This document shows, in pieces, positions 1 to 5,730 of a stretch of DNA of 6,249 bases. The stretch is from a bacterium (GTDB taxonomy: Bacteria > Spirochaetota > Spirochaetia > Treponematales > Rectinemataceae). The stretch is from positions 1 through 6,249 of the forward strand of contig JAKALZ010000121.1 of assembly GCA_021813065.1 (NCBI GenBank), read 5' to 3'. Position numbers and translations under genes: made by a program. Under the pieces are notes generated by a model. The model did no database searches. It was given only the letters and a program-made list of their open reading frames with translations, and was not told where the DNA came from. Every line of letters starts with the position of its first letter. Position 1 is the stretch's first letter.

Positions 1-138
1 GTCGATGAGGCGGGACAACGTCAGATTCTCGTGGATGCGGTCGACGAGGTGATTCTCAAGAACACCGATCCTGCGACAGCCCTCAAGAATGCCGCCAAGA
101 AAGAGCAGACCCTTATCGACGATTTCTGGAATAATTGA
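1..138 (+). CDS. C-terminal end of a probable ABC transporter solute-binding protein (5' truncated)
   Basis: An open frame enters from the left edge in frame 1 and ends at TGA 136-138, giving 45 residues that start VDEAGQRQILVDAVDEVILK and end DDFWNN. The amphipathic helical tail, with a stretch like NTDPATALKNAAKKEQTLID, resembles the C-terminus of family 1 extracellular sugar-binding proteins, where a late helix carries a 'D-x-x-x-A-L-x-x-A' pattern. The position directly before two MalF/MalG-type permeases is the usual place for the binding-protein gene. By family it would be a periplasmic or lipid-anchored protein that captures the solute and delivers it to the permeases. Only the tail is visible, so signal peptide, binding site and ligand cannot be judged. 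The assignment rests mainly on context. Confidence 0.72.
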   Translation, partial: VDEAGQRQILVDAVDEVILKNTDPATALKNAAKKEQTLIDDFWNN

Positions 139-167
139 ACATTCTGGGAACGATTTTTAGGAGAGAG

Positions 168-173
168 GGGAGG
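168..173 (+). promoter_or_regulatory. Ribosome binding site that decides the start of the first permease
   Basis: GGGAGG at 168-173 lies 9 bp before ATG 183. This favours ATG 183 over an upstream in-frame TTG at 135, which would overlap the end of the preceding gene and add 16 charged residues ahead of the first membrane segment. Confidence 0.7.
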
Positions 174-182
174 CGCGGAAGC

Positions 183-1070
183 ATGAAATTGTCGACAAAG
201 CGGGCAGTTACCGCGTATCTTTTTCTCGCGCTTCCTCTCGTATTCTTTCTCTGCGTCCGCTTGGGCCCCATGCTGTATATGCTCGCGATGAGCTTTACCA
301 ATTGGGGCCTGCTTCGTCGGACGGTGAAGTTTATCGGTTTCAAGAACTACGAGGTGCTCTTCGCCGACCCGGTATTCCTGCAATCGCTCAGCAATACGGC
401 GCGCTACGCGGTATTCGGCGCGCCCATCGTTATTCTGCTGAGCTTGGGCATCGCGCTCCTTCTGGATTCGATTCCAAAAGGAAAGGGCATCTACAGGCTC
501 ATCTATGTGCTCCCTTACATCACGCCTGTGGTCGCGGTGAGCTGGGTGTGGCGCTGGATGTACCAACCGCCCCCTCTTGGCATCATCGACGGTGTTCTCG
601 GCGCGCTCGGTCTTCCTGCGGGCGAGTTCCTCAACAGTCCGACACAGGCGCTCCCCTCGATTCTCGCGGTGAATGTCTGGGTCGAGATGGGCTACTGCAC
701 GATCATTTTTCTCGCGGGGCTTCAGACCATTCCCAAGGAAATATCCGAGGCCGCGAAAATTGACGGCGCAAGCGATCGGCAGGTGCTTCGGCGTGTCACG
801 CTTCCGCTTCTCATGCCTATCACGTTTTTTCTCATGGTAATGGAAGGCATTCAGTTCCTTCGCATATTCACGCAGGTTTACAACATGTCGATGCAGGCGA
901 CAGGCGGTCCGCTCAACTCGACGAAATCGGCCGCGCTTTACATCTATCAAAAGGCATTCACCAATTTTGAGATGGCGCGGGCAGCGAGCGCGAGCGCCGT
1001 GCTTTTTGCGATTATTATGGTGGTGACAATTCTGCAGATTCGATTCTTTGATAAGAGGGTGAACTACTGA
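183..1070 (+). CDS. ABC sugar-type transporter permease, MalF/UgpA-like (first subunit)
   Basis: This 295-residue inner-membrane protein is one of two permease halves that form the translocation channel of a binding-protein-dependent importer. About six hydrophobic segments are visible, near residues 9-37, 72-94, 104-124, 156-180, 208-230 and 265-288. The cytoplasmic EAA loop that docks on the ATPase is clear: E189-A-A-K-I-D-G-A-S-D, then a proline-containing stretch ending near residue 212 (LPLLMP). Length and layout are normal for the MalF/UgpA branch without the large MalF periplasmic insert. The gene follows the binding-protein tail by 44 bp, and its TGA overlaps the next ATG, implying translational coupling with the partner permease. 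Family is assigned confidently. The substrate cannot be read from the sequence, although carbohydrates, polyols and glycerol-phosphate-type compounds are the commonest ligands of this family. Confidence 0.95.
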   Translation: MKLSTKRAVTAYLFLALPLVFFLCVRLGPMLYMLAMSFTNWGLLRRTVKFIGFKNYEVLFADPVFLQSLSNTARYAVFGAPIVILLSLGIALLLDSIPKGKGIYRLIYVLPYITPVVAVSWVWRWMYQPPPLGIIDGVLGALGLPAGEFLNSPTQALPSILAVNVWVEMGYCTIIFLAGLQTIPKEISEAAKIDGASDRQVLRRVTLPLLMPITFFLMVMEGIQFLRIFTQVYNMSMQATGGPLNSTKSAALYIYQKAFTNFEMARAASASAVLFAIIMVVTILQIRFFDKRVNY

Positions 1071-1909
1071 TGAAGGCGCACCACAGAGCGCGCAGGTGGG
1101 CGCGAGCGCTTCCTGCCTATATTGTTCTTTCGCTTCTCGCGGTCATCATGCTCTTTCCCTTTGTGTGGATGATCTCATCGAGCCTCAAGGATGTTACGCA
1201 GATTTATCAGTTAAAGCTCTTCCCCGAAAGGCCGACGCTCGACAATTATCGCTATATTCTCTTCTCGACGAGCACGAGATTTCCGCACTGGTTTCTCAAT
1301 TCGCTCATTGTGGCGGTCTGCACAACAGCCTCGGTGCTCTTTTTCGATTCGCTCGTCGGGTACACGCTCGCGAAATTCCGCTTTCCTGGCAAGAGAATAA
1401 TTTTCCTTCTTATAATAAGCACGCTGATGATTCCCACCGAGATGCTCGTGATCCCCTGGTACGCGATGATCCGCGCGATGAAGTGGGTCAACACCTACTG
1501 GGCGATCATGTTTCCCGGCATGATCAGCGCGTTCGGCGTGTTTCTGATGCGCCAGTTCATGTCGACCATTCCTGATGATCTGATAGACGCGGCGCGCGTC
1601 GATGGGCTCGGAGAACTTCGAATCTTCATCACTGTCGTGATGCCGCTTGTGGCGCCCGCGCTTGCGACGCTTGCGATCTTCAATTTTATAGGGAACTGGA
1701 ACGCTTTTCTCTGGCCGCTCATCGCGGCGTCGAAGCCGGCGATGTTCACGCTGCCGGTGGGGCTCGCGAATTTCTCGGGCGAGGCGGGCAGCGACTGGCA
1801 CTACATCATGACCGGCGCGGCGGTGGCCATGGCGCCGCTCATTGTCGTATTTCTCGTGTTCCAGAAGCAGATCGTCAAGGGTATCGCCATGACAGGCCTC
1901 AAGGGATAA
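1070..1909 (+). CDS. ABC sugar-type transporter permease, MalG/UgpE-like (second subunit)
   Basis: This 279-residue membrane protein is the second channel subunit, pairing with the upstream permease. A first transmembrane helix lies near residues 14-37 (LPAYIVLSLLAVIMLFPFVW), followed by the family-typical 'ISSSLKD' and a periplasmic stretch with 'PERPTLDNY'. Further hydrophobic segments follow, near 75-100, 107-128, 138-160, 190-212 and 243-268. The EAA loop begins at D173 as DAARVDGLGELRIF and ends in VMPLVAP. The C-terminal 'QKQIVKGIAMTGLKG' is a hallmark of the MalG branch, whose tail reaches into the ATPase interface. The ATG shares its A with the stop of the upstream gene (TGATG at 1068-1072), with a purine-rich GAGGG at 1055-1059 as a possible SD. 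No ATPase gene follows, so a shared MsiK/MalK/UgpC-type ATPase encoded elsewhere is inferred. Confidence 0.96.
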   Translation: MKAHHRARRWARALPAYIVLSLLAVIMLFPFVWMISSSLKDVTQIYQLKLFPERPTLDNYRYILFSTSTRFPHWFLNSLIVAVCTTASVLFFDSLVGYTLAKFRFPGKRIIFLLIISTLMIPTEMLVIPWYAMIRAMKWVNTYWAIMFPGMISAFGVFLMRQFMSTIPDDLIDAARVDGLGELRIFITVVMPLVAPALATLAIFNFIGNWNAFLWPLIAASKPAMFTLPVGLANFSGEAGSDWHYIMTGAAVAMAPLIVVFLVFQKQIVKGIAMTGLKG

Positions 1910-1934
1910 TCGAGAAAACTGCAAGGGAGAACCT

Positions 1935-2990
1935 ATGCGCGTAATTGATTCTCATGTTCATTTTCCGGCGAGTAAAATCATCGACGATGGCGGAGTGGCC
2001 GCCAGCGCCGATGCCACTTCCAACGCCAATGCTGCCGCCGGCGCGAAGGGTGTCGGCTACACGTCCGGCCGCGTCCGGGGTTCGGGCGCTCGCCGGGGGG
2101 GCGGTGCGGGCCTCTCGCATGGAACCACAGCACCGCGCGAAGGAAACGCCGTCGCGCCCCCCCTCAAAAAACACGAGCGTTGGCTCGAGAACGAAAAAGC
2201 TCGCTGGGAGTCCGCGTGGCAATTCCCCGAGGCCGAAGAAGTCTCTCCCGCCGAGGGCGAGCGGCGCTGGCAGGAAGAGTGCGAGCGTTACGATTTCCTT
2301 AAAGGAGTCGTGTTCGTAACGGCAGGCTCGAATCAATTCGCCTCAGAGGTGGTAGGGCGGCATCCAGAGCACTTTTTTGCGTATGCCCACCACGATCCGC
2401 TTCTACCCGACGCCGCCGATCGACTCGAGAAGGGCATCTCGGAGCAAGGGCTTCGAGGCTACAAGATGCTCGGTCCGCGCGTCGACGCCCCGCTCTCCGA
2501 CCACCGTTTCGATCCGATCTGGGAAGTCGCGCAGGCGCATGAAGTCCCCGTTCTCATACACTTTGGCATCATGGGCGCCGCGGGAGGCATCGCATCGCAC
2601 ATCAACATGAATCCACTCGCCATCCACGACGCCGCGAAGCGATTCCCCGATGTGCCCTTCATCGTGCCGCACTTCGGCACAGGCTATCTCTTTGAAACGC
2701 TGAATCTCTGCTGGGCATGCCCGAATGTCTATATCGACACCTCAGGTTCAAACCAGTGGATGCGCTGGGTGCCCTACGAAGTGACCCTTGAGTCGCTCTT
2801 CAGAAAATTCCGCGAGACGATCGGCGCGTCACGTATCATCTTCGGCACCGACTCTTCCTGGTTCCCGCGAGGTTTTACCCTGGATTACCTTAAGGGCCAA
2901 AATAGAGCCATGTCCGATGTGGGCTACAGCGAGGCTGAGAAGGATATGGTTCTCTATCGAAACATCGCCCAGCTGCTCAAGCTGGAATAA
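1935..2990 (+). CDS. Amidohydrolase family metal-dependent hydrolase (PF04909/COG2159 type)
   Basis: This 351-residue protein is a predicted cytoplasmic TIM-barrel hydrolase or decarboxylase. Motifs appear in barrel order: the metal-binding HxH in D5-S-H7-V-H9-F, then AYAHHDP (H152, H153), GYK (K177), H209 in VLIHFG, H246 in VPHFG and the C-terminal metal-ligand aspartate D306 in IFGTDSSWF. These match the Amidohydro_2 branch, which includes carboxylate-lactone hydrolases and aromatic-acid decarboxylases. Annotation as a hydrolase is therefore a family statement, not a known reaction. The start is fixed by AAGGGAG at 1923-1929, 5 bp before the ATG, and by the HxH motif falling at residues 7-9. 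It lies 25 bp after the permease gene and 17 bp before the lyase gene, so it probably acts on the imported solute or its lyase product. Residues 19-75 form an unusual low-complexity insertion rich in Ala, Gly, Ser and Arg, described separately. Confidence 0.88.
   Translation: MRVIDSHVHFPASKIIDDGGVAASADATSNANAAAGAKGVGYTSGRVRGSGARRGGGAGLSHGTTAPREGNAVAPPLKKHERWLENEKARWESAWQFPEAEEVSPAEGERRWQEECERYDFLKGVVFVTAGSNQFASEVVGRHPEHFFAYAHHDPLLPDAADRLEKGISEQGLRGYKMLGPRVDAPLSDHRFDPIWEVAQAHEVPVLIHFGIMGAAGGIASHINMNPLAIHDAAKRFPDVPFIVPHFGTGYLFETLNLCWACPNVYIDTSGSNQWMRWVPYEVTLESLFRKFRETIGASRIIFGTDSSWFPRGFTLDYLKGQNRAMSDVGYSEAEKDMVLYRNIAQLLKLE
1989..2159 (+). other. Low-complexity Ala/Gly/Ser/Arg segment inside the amidohydrolase
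   Basis: Residues 19-75 of the amidohydrolase run as Ala-X repeats (VAASADATSNANAAAGAKG) followed by a Gly/Arg-rich part (GRVRGSGARRGGGAGL). The DNA is dense in GCC codons and contains a G7 run at 2095-2101; a C7 run at 2157-2163 sits at its end. It falls between the HxH metal motif and the stretch KHERWLENEKARWESAW where ordinary folded sequence resumes. No stop codon or loss of frame is seen. It is most likely a disordered loop insertion. Confidence 0.7.
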
Positions 2991-3007
2991 AACCGAAGGA
3001 CACGCGC

Positions 3008-4471
3008 ATGGCGCCCAAACAGTTTTCGCGGGTGTATATCGACCGCGTGCTCGACCCCGCGTTTCAGAATTGGAAGACGCACTTTGGAGAAGCCTCTCTG
3101 CGAGTCCATAAGGCTCACCTCTGCATGCTCGACGAGACGCGCATCGTTGAGGAATCGGTCGCCGCGCGTATCGCGCGAGGCATCGCGCGGCTGGAGCAGG
3201 GGTTTGTTCCACCGGCGCGGATTCCCCAGGGCGTCGAGGACCTCTACTTTCTTTTCGAGCAGGCGCTCGGCGAAACGGAGGGAGACGAGGAGGCTGCCTG
3301 GCTCCATACCGCGCGAAGCCGCAACGATATGGACACCACGGTGTTTCGTCTGGTGCTGCGTGAGCGTTTTTATAGGCTCATCGAGAAGCTGGGCGGCCTT
3401 CTTCGCGCGATGAAGACTCGCTGCGAGGTCGGGAATGCGGAGCTCACCGTGCTCTTTACCCACGGACAACCCGCGAACCCCTCAACAACCGCGCACTACC
3501 TCTCGGCCTTTCTGATGGATCTGCTCGAGGATGCGGAGCGCATGCTCCGCGCGCTGAGCGATGCGGACAGGTCAACCATGGGAGCCTGCGCGATCACGGG
3601 CACGGGTTTTCCCATCGACCGCGCGCGCGTATCCCATCTCCTCGGGTTCGAAAACTATATCATCAATACATATCAGGCGATTTCGACATCCCACTGGCTC
3701 GTGTCCTGTGCCCGCTCGCTGCAGGGCCTGATGATCGACGTGGGACGGTTCACTGCCGATCTCCTGCACAAAGCCTCGTCGGAAGTGGGGCTCTACCGCT
3801 TTCCCGATGAGCTCGTGCAGATCTCGTCGATCATGCCGCAGAAGCGCAATCCCGTGATTCTCGAACATATCCGCATTCAAGCCGAAATGGTCGCGGGAGC
3901 GAGCGAGAGCGTTGTCAACGCGTTCAGAAATGTGCCCTACCAGGATGTCAACGAGGACGCCGATCTCATCATTTCGAAGTTTCTGGAGACGATTGGGGAG
4001 AGTTCCTCAGTCCTCGAGCTTCTGGAGGAGGCGACCACGAAGATGATCGCCGACACTTCCCGCGCGAGAGAGATCTGTGCGCAATTTGGAGTGACCACCA
4101 CCGAGCTCGCCGATTCATTGGTGCGCATGTTCGGAATTGGCTTTCGAGTGGCGCACAGAATTTGCTCTGAATTCGTTTCGGCTGGCTACGAGCTGAAGTC
4201 CCTGAGGCAAGCGTTTCTCCGAGAAACCGGGCAAGAACTGAATATTTCTGACCAAGAAATCGAGGGATTGCTCTCGCCGGAGACGTTTGTGCGCGTGCGC
4301 GCTACCTGCGGAGGGCCCGCGTCCGACGGCATGCGCGAAGTCTATCTCGCGGCGGAGCGCGAACTTCGGACAATCGATGGCGAACTCAACGCAAGGGCGA
4401 AGCGTTGGCGCGACGCGGATGAAGAGCTCGATCGATGCTTCGCGTCACTGTTGGCGCGTCTGCGCGCGTGA
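3008..4471 (+). CDS. Argininosuccinate-lyase-like enzyme, aspartase/fumarase superfamily, substrate uncertain
   Basis: This 487-residue protein belongs to the superfamily of homotetrameric lyases that eliminate fumarate (or a related acid) from a substituted succinyl substrate. The three conserved regions are present. The first is H100-T-A-R-S-R-N-D107, very close to ArgH. The second is T151-H152-G-Q154 with the catalytic-type His. The third is the flexible-loop signature S273-S-I-M-P-Q-K279-R-N281-P. ArgH-like AGALAGT/FPID character also appears as 'GACAITGTGFPIDRARV'. It nevertheless lacks the N-terminal KLWGGRF of true ArgH. It has Ile272 where the loop normally has Gly (ISS for GSS), Met108 after HTARSRND where ArgH has Gln, and Y311-Q-D-V-N-E-D-A in place of the ArgH Y-x-x-D-L-Q-E-D-K stretch. 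GAAGGA at 2995-3000 supports the ATG, 7 bp away. As the last gene of a transport/hydrolase operon, it is more likely catabolic than an arginine-biosynthesis enzyme. The name 'argH' is therefore withheld. Confidence 0.87.
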   Translation: MAPKQFSRVYIDRVLDPAFQNWKTHFGEASLRVHKAHLCMLDETRIVEESVAARIARGIARLEQGFVPPARIPQGVEDLYFLFEQALGETEGDEEAAWLHTARSRNDMDTTVFRLVLRERFYRLIEKLGGLLRAMKTRCEVGNAELTVLFTHGQPANPSTTAHYLSAFLMDLLEDAERMLRALSDADRSTMGACAITGTGFPIDRARVSHLLGFENYIINTYQAISTSHWLVSCARSLQGLMIDVGRFTADLLHKASSEVGLYRFPDELVQISSIMPQKRNPVILEHIRIQAEMVAGASESVVNAFRNVPYQDVNEDADLIISKFLETIGESSSVLELLEEATTKMIADTSRAREICAQFGVTTTELADSLVRMFGIGFRVAHRICSEFVSAGYELKSLRQAFLRETGQELNISDQEIEGLLSPETFVRVRATCGGPASDGMREVYLAAERELRTIDGELNARAKRWRDADEELDRCFASLLARLRA

Positions 4472-4473
4472 GG

Positions 4474-4503
4474 CGCGATATCGGCAGTGCTCCGCGTATC
4501 GCG
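4474..4503 (+). repeat. Inverted repeat downstream of the lyase gene
   Basis: CGCGATA (4474-4480) and TATCGCG (4497-4503) can pair as a 7-bp stem around a 16-nt loop, starting 2 bp after the lyase stop codon. No T-run follows directly, so this is not a convincing intrinsic terminator. It could help mark the 3' end of the operon mRNA. The T6 run at 4545-4550 is too distant and belongs next to the tRNA 3' end. Confidence 0.3.
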
Positions 4504-4549
4504 ACCGCTCACCTGCTTCGCGCGGCTCGGTTACGCAAAGGATATTTTT

Positions 4550-4635
4550 TGCCGGAGACGGGCATCGAACCCGCACGCCGCTTGCGCGGCAAGGGATTTT
4601 AAGTCCCTGGTGTCTACCAATTCCACCACCCCGGC
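4550..4635 (-). tRNA. tRNA-Leu (anticodon UAA)
   Basis: Read on the minus strand, the gene folds as a class II tRNA. The acceptor stem GCCGGGG/CTCCGGC has one G-U pair. The D-arm contains TGGTAGAC, and the anticodon stem AGGGA/TCCCT closes the loop CTTAAAA, giving anticodon UAA at 4601-4599. The long variable arm (TGCCGCGCAAGCGGCGT) is expected for Leu, and the T-loop is GTTCGATGC. The discriminator base is A at 4550, as required for leucine tRNAs, and CCA is not encoded. It reads UUA and UUG codons. No group I intron interrupts the anticodon loop, a site where such introns occur in some bacteria. The gene faces the lyase operon convergently and lies downstream of the HAD gene, but has its own promoter. 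Confidence 0.96.
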
Positions 4636-4648
4636 GCTTCGAATCACG

Positions 4649-4677
4649 ATTTTAGCCAGCGCTTCCGCCACCGTCAA
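4649..4677 (-). promoter_or_regulatory. Sigma70-type promoter of the tRNA-Leu gene
   Basis: On the minus strand, TTGACG (4677-4672) and TAAAAT (4654-4649) each differ from consensus by one base and are separated by exactly 17 bp. The -10 box ends 13 bp before the mature tRNA 5' end, so the transcript would carry a leader of only about 6 nt for RNase P to remove. Confidence 0.75.
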
Positions 4678-4763
4678 GGACGCATTGCGCTGCCACGACA
4701 CGCGCCGCGCAACTCCGCCACCGTGCTGGCGCCTTGCGCTGGCCGTGCGTGGCGTGTACCAGC
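4664..4763. repeat. Diverged ~50-bp tandem repeat upstream of the tRNA
   Basis: TCCGCCACCGT occurs at 4664-4674 and again at 4714-4724. TTGCGCTG occurs in the same order at 4685-4692 and 4734-4741, so two blocks recur with a 49-50 bp offset. The sequence between the blocks has diverged. The first copy contains the -35 box of the tRNA promoter and the second does not preserve it. The rest of this non-coding stretch shows no gene. Confidence 0.4.
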
Positions 4764-4768
4764 GCCAC
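4736..4768 (-). repeat. Overlapping inverted repeats downstream of the HAD gene
   Basis: GCGCTGG (4736-4742) pairs with CCAGCGC (4759-4765). Alternatively, GTGGCG (4749-4754) pairs with CGCCAC (4763-4768) around an 8-nt loop. The two hairpins exclude each other. They lie 20-50 bp beyond the HAD stop codon and lack a U-tract, so at most they are a weak or Rho-dependent end signal. Confidence 0.3.
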
Positions 4769-4789
4769 ACTCACGCTATCTTGAGGATG

Positions 4790-5608
4790 TCAGAGTCCGA
4801 ACAACTCTTCAAGAAAGCGCGCGACACCATCCTCGTCGACCGAGGGGGCGAGGTGCTCGACCTCGGCTTGAATCGAAGGGTGCGCGTTGCCCATCGCGAC
4901 ACCGACTCCCACCGCCTTTAGCATCTCCACATCATTCTCCGCGTCTCCAAAGGCGACTGTTTCGCCGAGCGTGCCGCCAAAGTACCCGAGGCACTCCTCG
5001 AGTCCATTGCGCTTACTGACGCCCTTCGCCATGATCTCGAGCATGTTGTCGTGAGAAAAGACTGTTTCAAGAAGCCCCGGCGCGCCCTGTGTGATTTCCT
5101 CGCGCATTTCGAGAAGCTCTTCGCGAGGTCCGACCGCAAGAAATTTGAGGATATCCTCGCCCGCGAGCGTATCGAAATCGCGGCGCAGGCCTTTGACTCC
5201 TGAACGCTTCTCATAGAACTCTACCATTGGCGAAGGTTTTTCGTAGATCCAATCTTCGCCAATGTAGCAGCAGAGAAGGGCGCTGTGCTTGCGGCCCGAT
5301 GCGATGAGCGCCGGCAGCGCGGTACCTGGTATATGGTGCGAGACGATGTGTGTGCCATCGGGGCCATAGATATCGGCACCGTTTGTACAGACGAACGCAT
5401 CTGGCTCGAAGGCTCCTTGAAGGAAACCGCGCGAAGAGCTGTAGATTCTTCCAGTCGCAATAATAAGCCTTTTCCCCTGACCTTGCAGTGCGTTTAGCGT
5501 CAAAAAAACCCTCGGTGAGAGCTGGTAGCCCTCGTCGAGGATGGTGCCATCCATATCCATCGCGATGAATTTGAGGCTGTCGATGTTGATCGATGTCGTT
5601 ACGGTCAT
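4790..5608 (-). CDS. Cof-type HAD-superfamily phosphatase (class IIB)
   Basis: This 272-residue cytoplasmic Mg2+-dependent hydrolase probably dephosphorylates a small metabolite such as a sugar phosphate or pyridoxal phosphate. All four HAD motifs are present. Motif I is D18-M-D20-G-T with the nucleophile and acid/base aspartates. Motif II is T52 in LIIATGR. Motif III is the lysine K199 in VSKRNGL. Motif IV is GD222-A-E-N-D226. The ~110-residue cap between motifs II and III and the overall length are normal for the Cof/YidA/YbiV group. Substrate ranges in this group are broad and cannot be assigned from sequence. The start codon has no Shine-Dalgarno sequence upstream, and a -10-like box sits 6 bp before it (see promoter entry). 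It is transcribed divergently from the binding-protein gene at 5731, so it could serve either transporter's sugar metabolism or general housekeeping. Confidence 0.93.
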   Translation of the reverse strand: MTVTTSINIDSLKFIAMDMDGTILDEGYQLSPRVFLTLNALQGQGKRLIIATGRIYSSSRGFLQGAFEPDAFVCTNGADIYGPDGTHIVSHHIPGTALPALIASGRKHSALLCCYIGEDWIYEKPSPMVEFYEKRSGVKGLRRDFDTLAGEDILKFLAVGPREELLEMREEITQGAPGLLETVFSHDNMLEIMAKGVSKRNGLEECLGYFGGTLGETVAFGDAENDVEMLKAVGVGVAMGNAHPSIQAEVEHLAPSVDEDGVARFLEELFGL

Positions 5609-5614
5609 AAATCG

Positions 5615-5643
5615 ATCATATACGAAAGATATCGCTTCGTCAT
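5615..5643 (-). promoter_or_regulatory. Putative HAD-gene promoter implying a leaderless mRNA
   Basis: On the minus strand, ATGACG (5643-5638, 4 of 6 matches to TTGACA) and TATGAT (5620-5615, 5 of 6 matches to TATAAT) are 17 bp apart. Only 6 bp separate the -10 box from the ATG at 5608, so transcription would begin at or next to the start codon. This fits the absence of a ribosome binding site. Confidence 0.5.
5622..5640. promoter_or_regulatory. Possible operator palindrome in the divergent intergenic region
   Basis: ACGAA (5622-5626) and TTCGT (5636-5640) form inverted half-sites separated by 9 bp. The element fills the -35/-10 spacer of the putative HAD promoter and lies about 25 bp before the -35 box of the oppositely directed binding-protein gene. 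A regulator bound here could affect one or both genes. The half-sites are short, so chance is not excluded. Confidence 0.3.
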
Positions 5644-5665
5644 TATGAAAATTGCAAATTCTTCC

Positions 5666-5694
5666 TTGACAGCGCGCCGTCCTCGTGATTTACT
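5666..5694 (+). promoter_or_regulatory. Sigma70-type promoter of the second solute-binding protein gene
   Basis: A perfect -35 TTGACA (5666-5671) is followed after 17 bp by TTTACT (5689-5694, 4 of 6 matches to TATAAT). The start point would be near 5701, leaving a leader of about 30 nt that contains the strong SD. Confidence 0.65.
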
Positions 5695-5717
5695 TTCAGA
5701 GGGAAAATAAAAACCCT

Positions 5718-5725
5718 TAAGGAGG
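5718..5725 (+). promoter_or_regulatory. Strong Shine-Dalgarno for the second solute-binding protein
   Basis: TAAGGAGG is complementary to the 16S rRNA 3' end over its full length and sits 5 bp before ATG 5731. It indicates high translation, as is usual for abundant binding proteins. Confidence 0.85.
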
Positions 5726-5730
5726 CCTCG

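Noticed and set aside
135..182. An upstream TTG start extending the first permease by 16 residues
   Set aside because: The extension is Arg-rich, overlaps the stop of the preceding gene, and a better SD-ATG pair exists at 168-185.
21..950. A 309-codon open frame on the minus strand opposite the first permease
   Set aside because: It is the antisense shadow of a clear MalF-type permease. Its translation is highly charged, rich in His/Arg/Glu, has no recognisable domain and runs across the end of the upstream gene.
1211..1924. A 237-codon minus-strand open frame opposite the second permease
   Set aside because: Arg/His/Glu-rich antisense translation with no domain. The opposing frame has all MalG hallmarks, and GC-rich codon bias on + explains the lack of stops on -.
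4472..4550. Intrinsic terminator after the lyase gene
   Set aside because: The 7-bp inverted repeat is not followed by a T-run, and the T6 run at 4545-4550 has no adjacent stable stem on its 5' side.
4550..4635. The tRNA-Leu as an attachment site of an integrated element
   Set aside because: No integrase gene and no second copy of the tRNA 3' end were seen in the window. Both flanks carry ordinary metabolic genes.
4531..4770. A small minus-strand open frame (79 codons) over the tRNA region
   Set aside because: It reads straight through the tRNA-Leu gene. The peptide GVVELVDTRDLKSL is the familiar artefact of translating such a tRNA.
4487..4921. A + strand open frame of 144 codons spanning the tRNA and the 3' part of the HAD gene
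   Set aside because: It crosses a structural RNA gene and the antisense of a well-supported phosphatase, has no SD and shows no domain.
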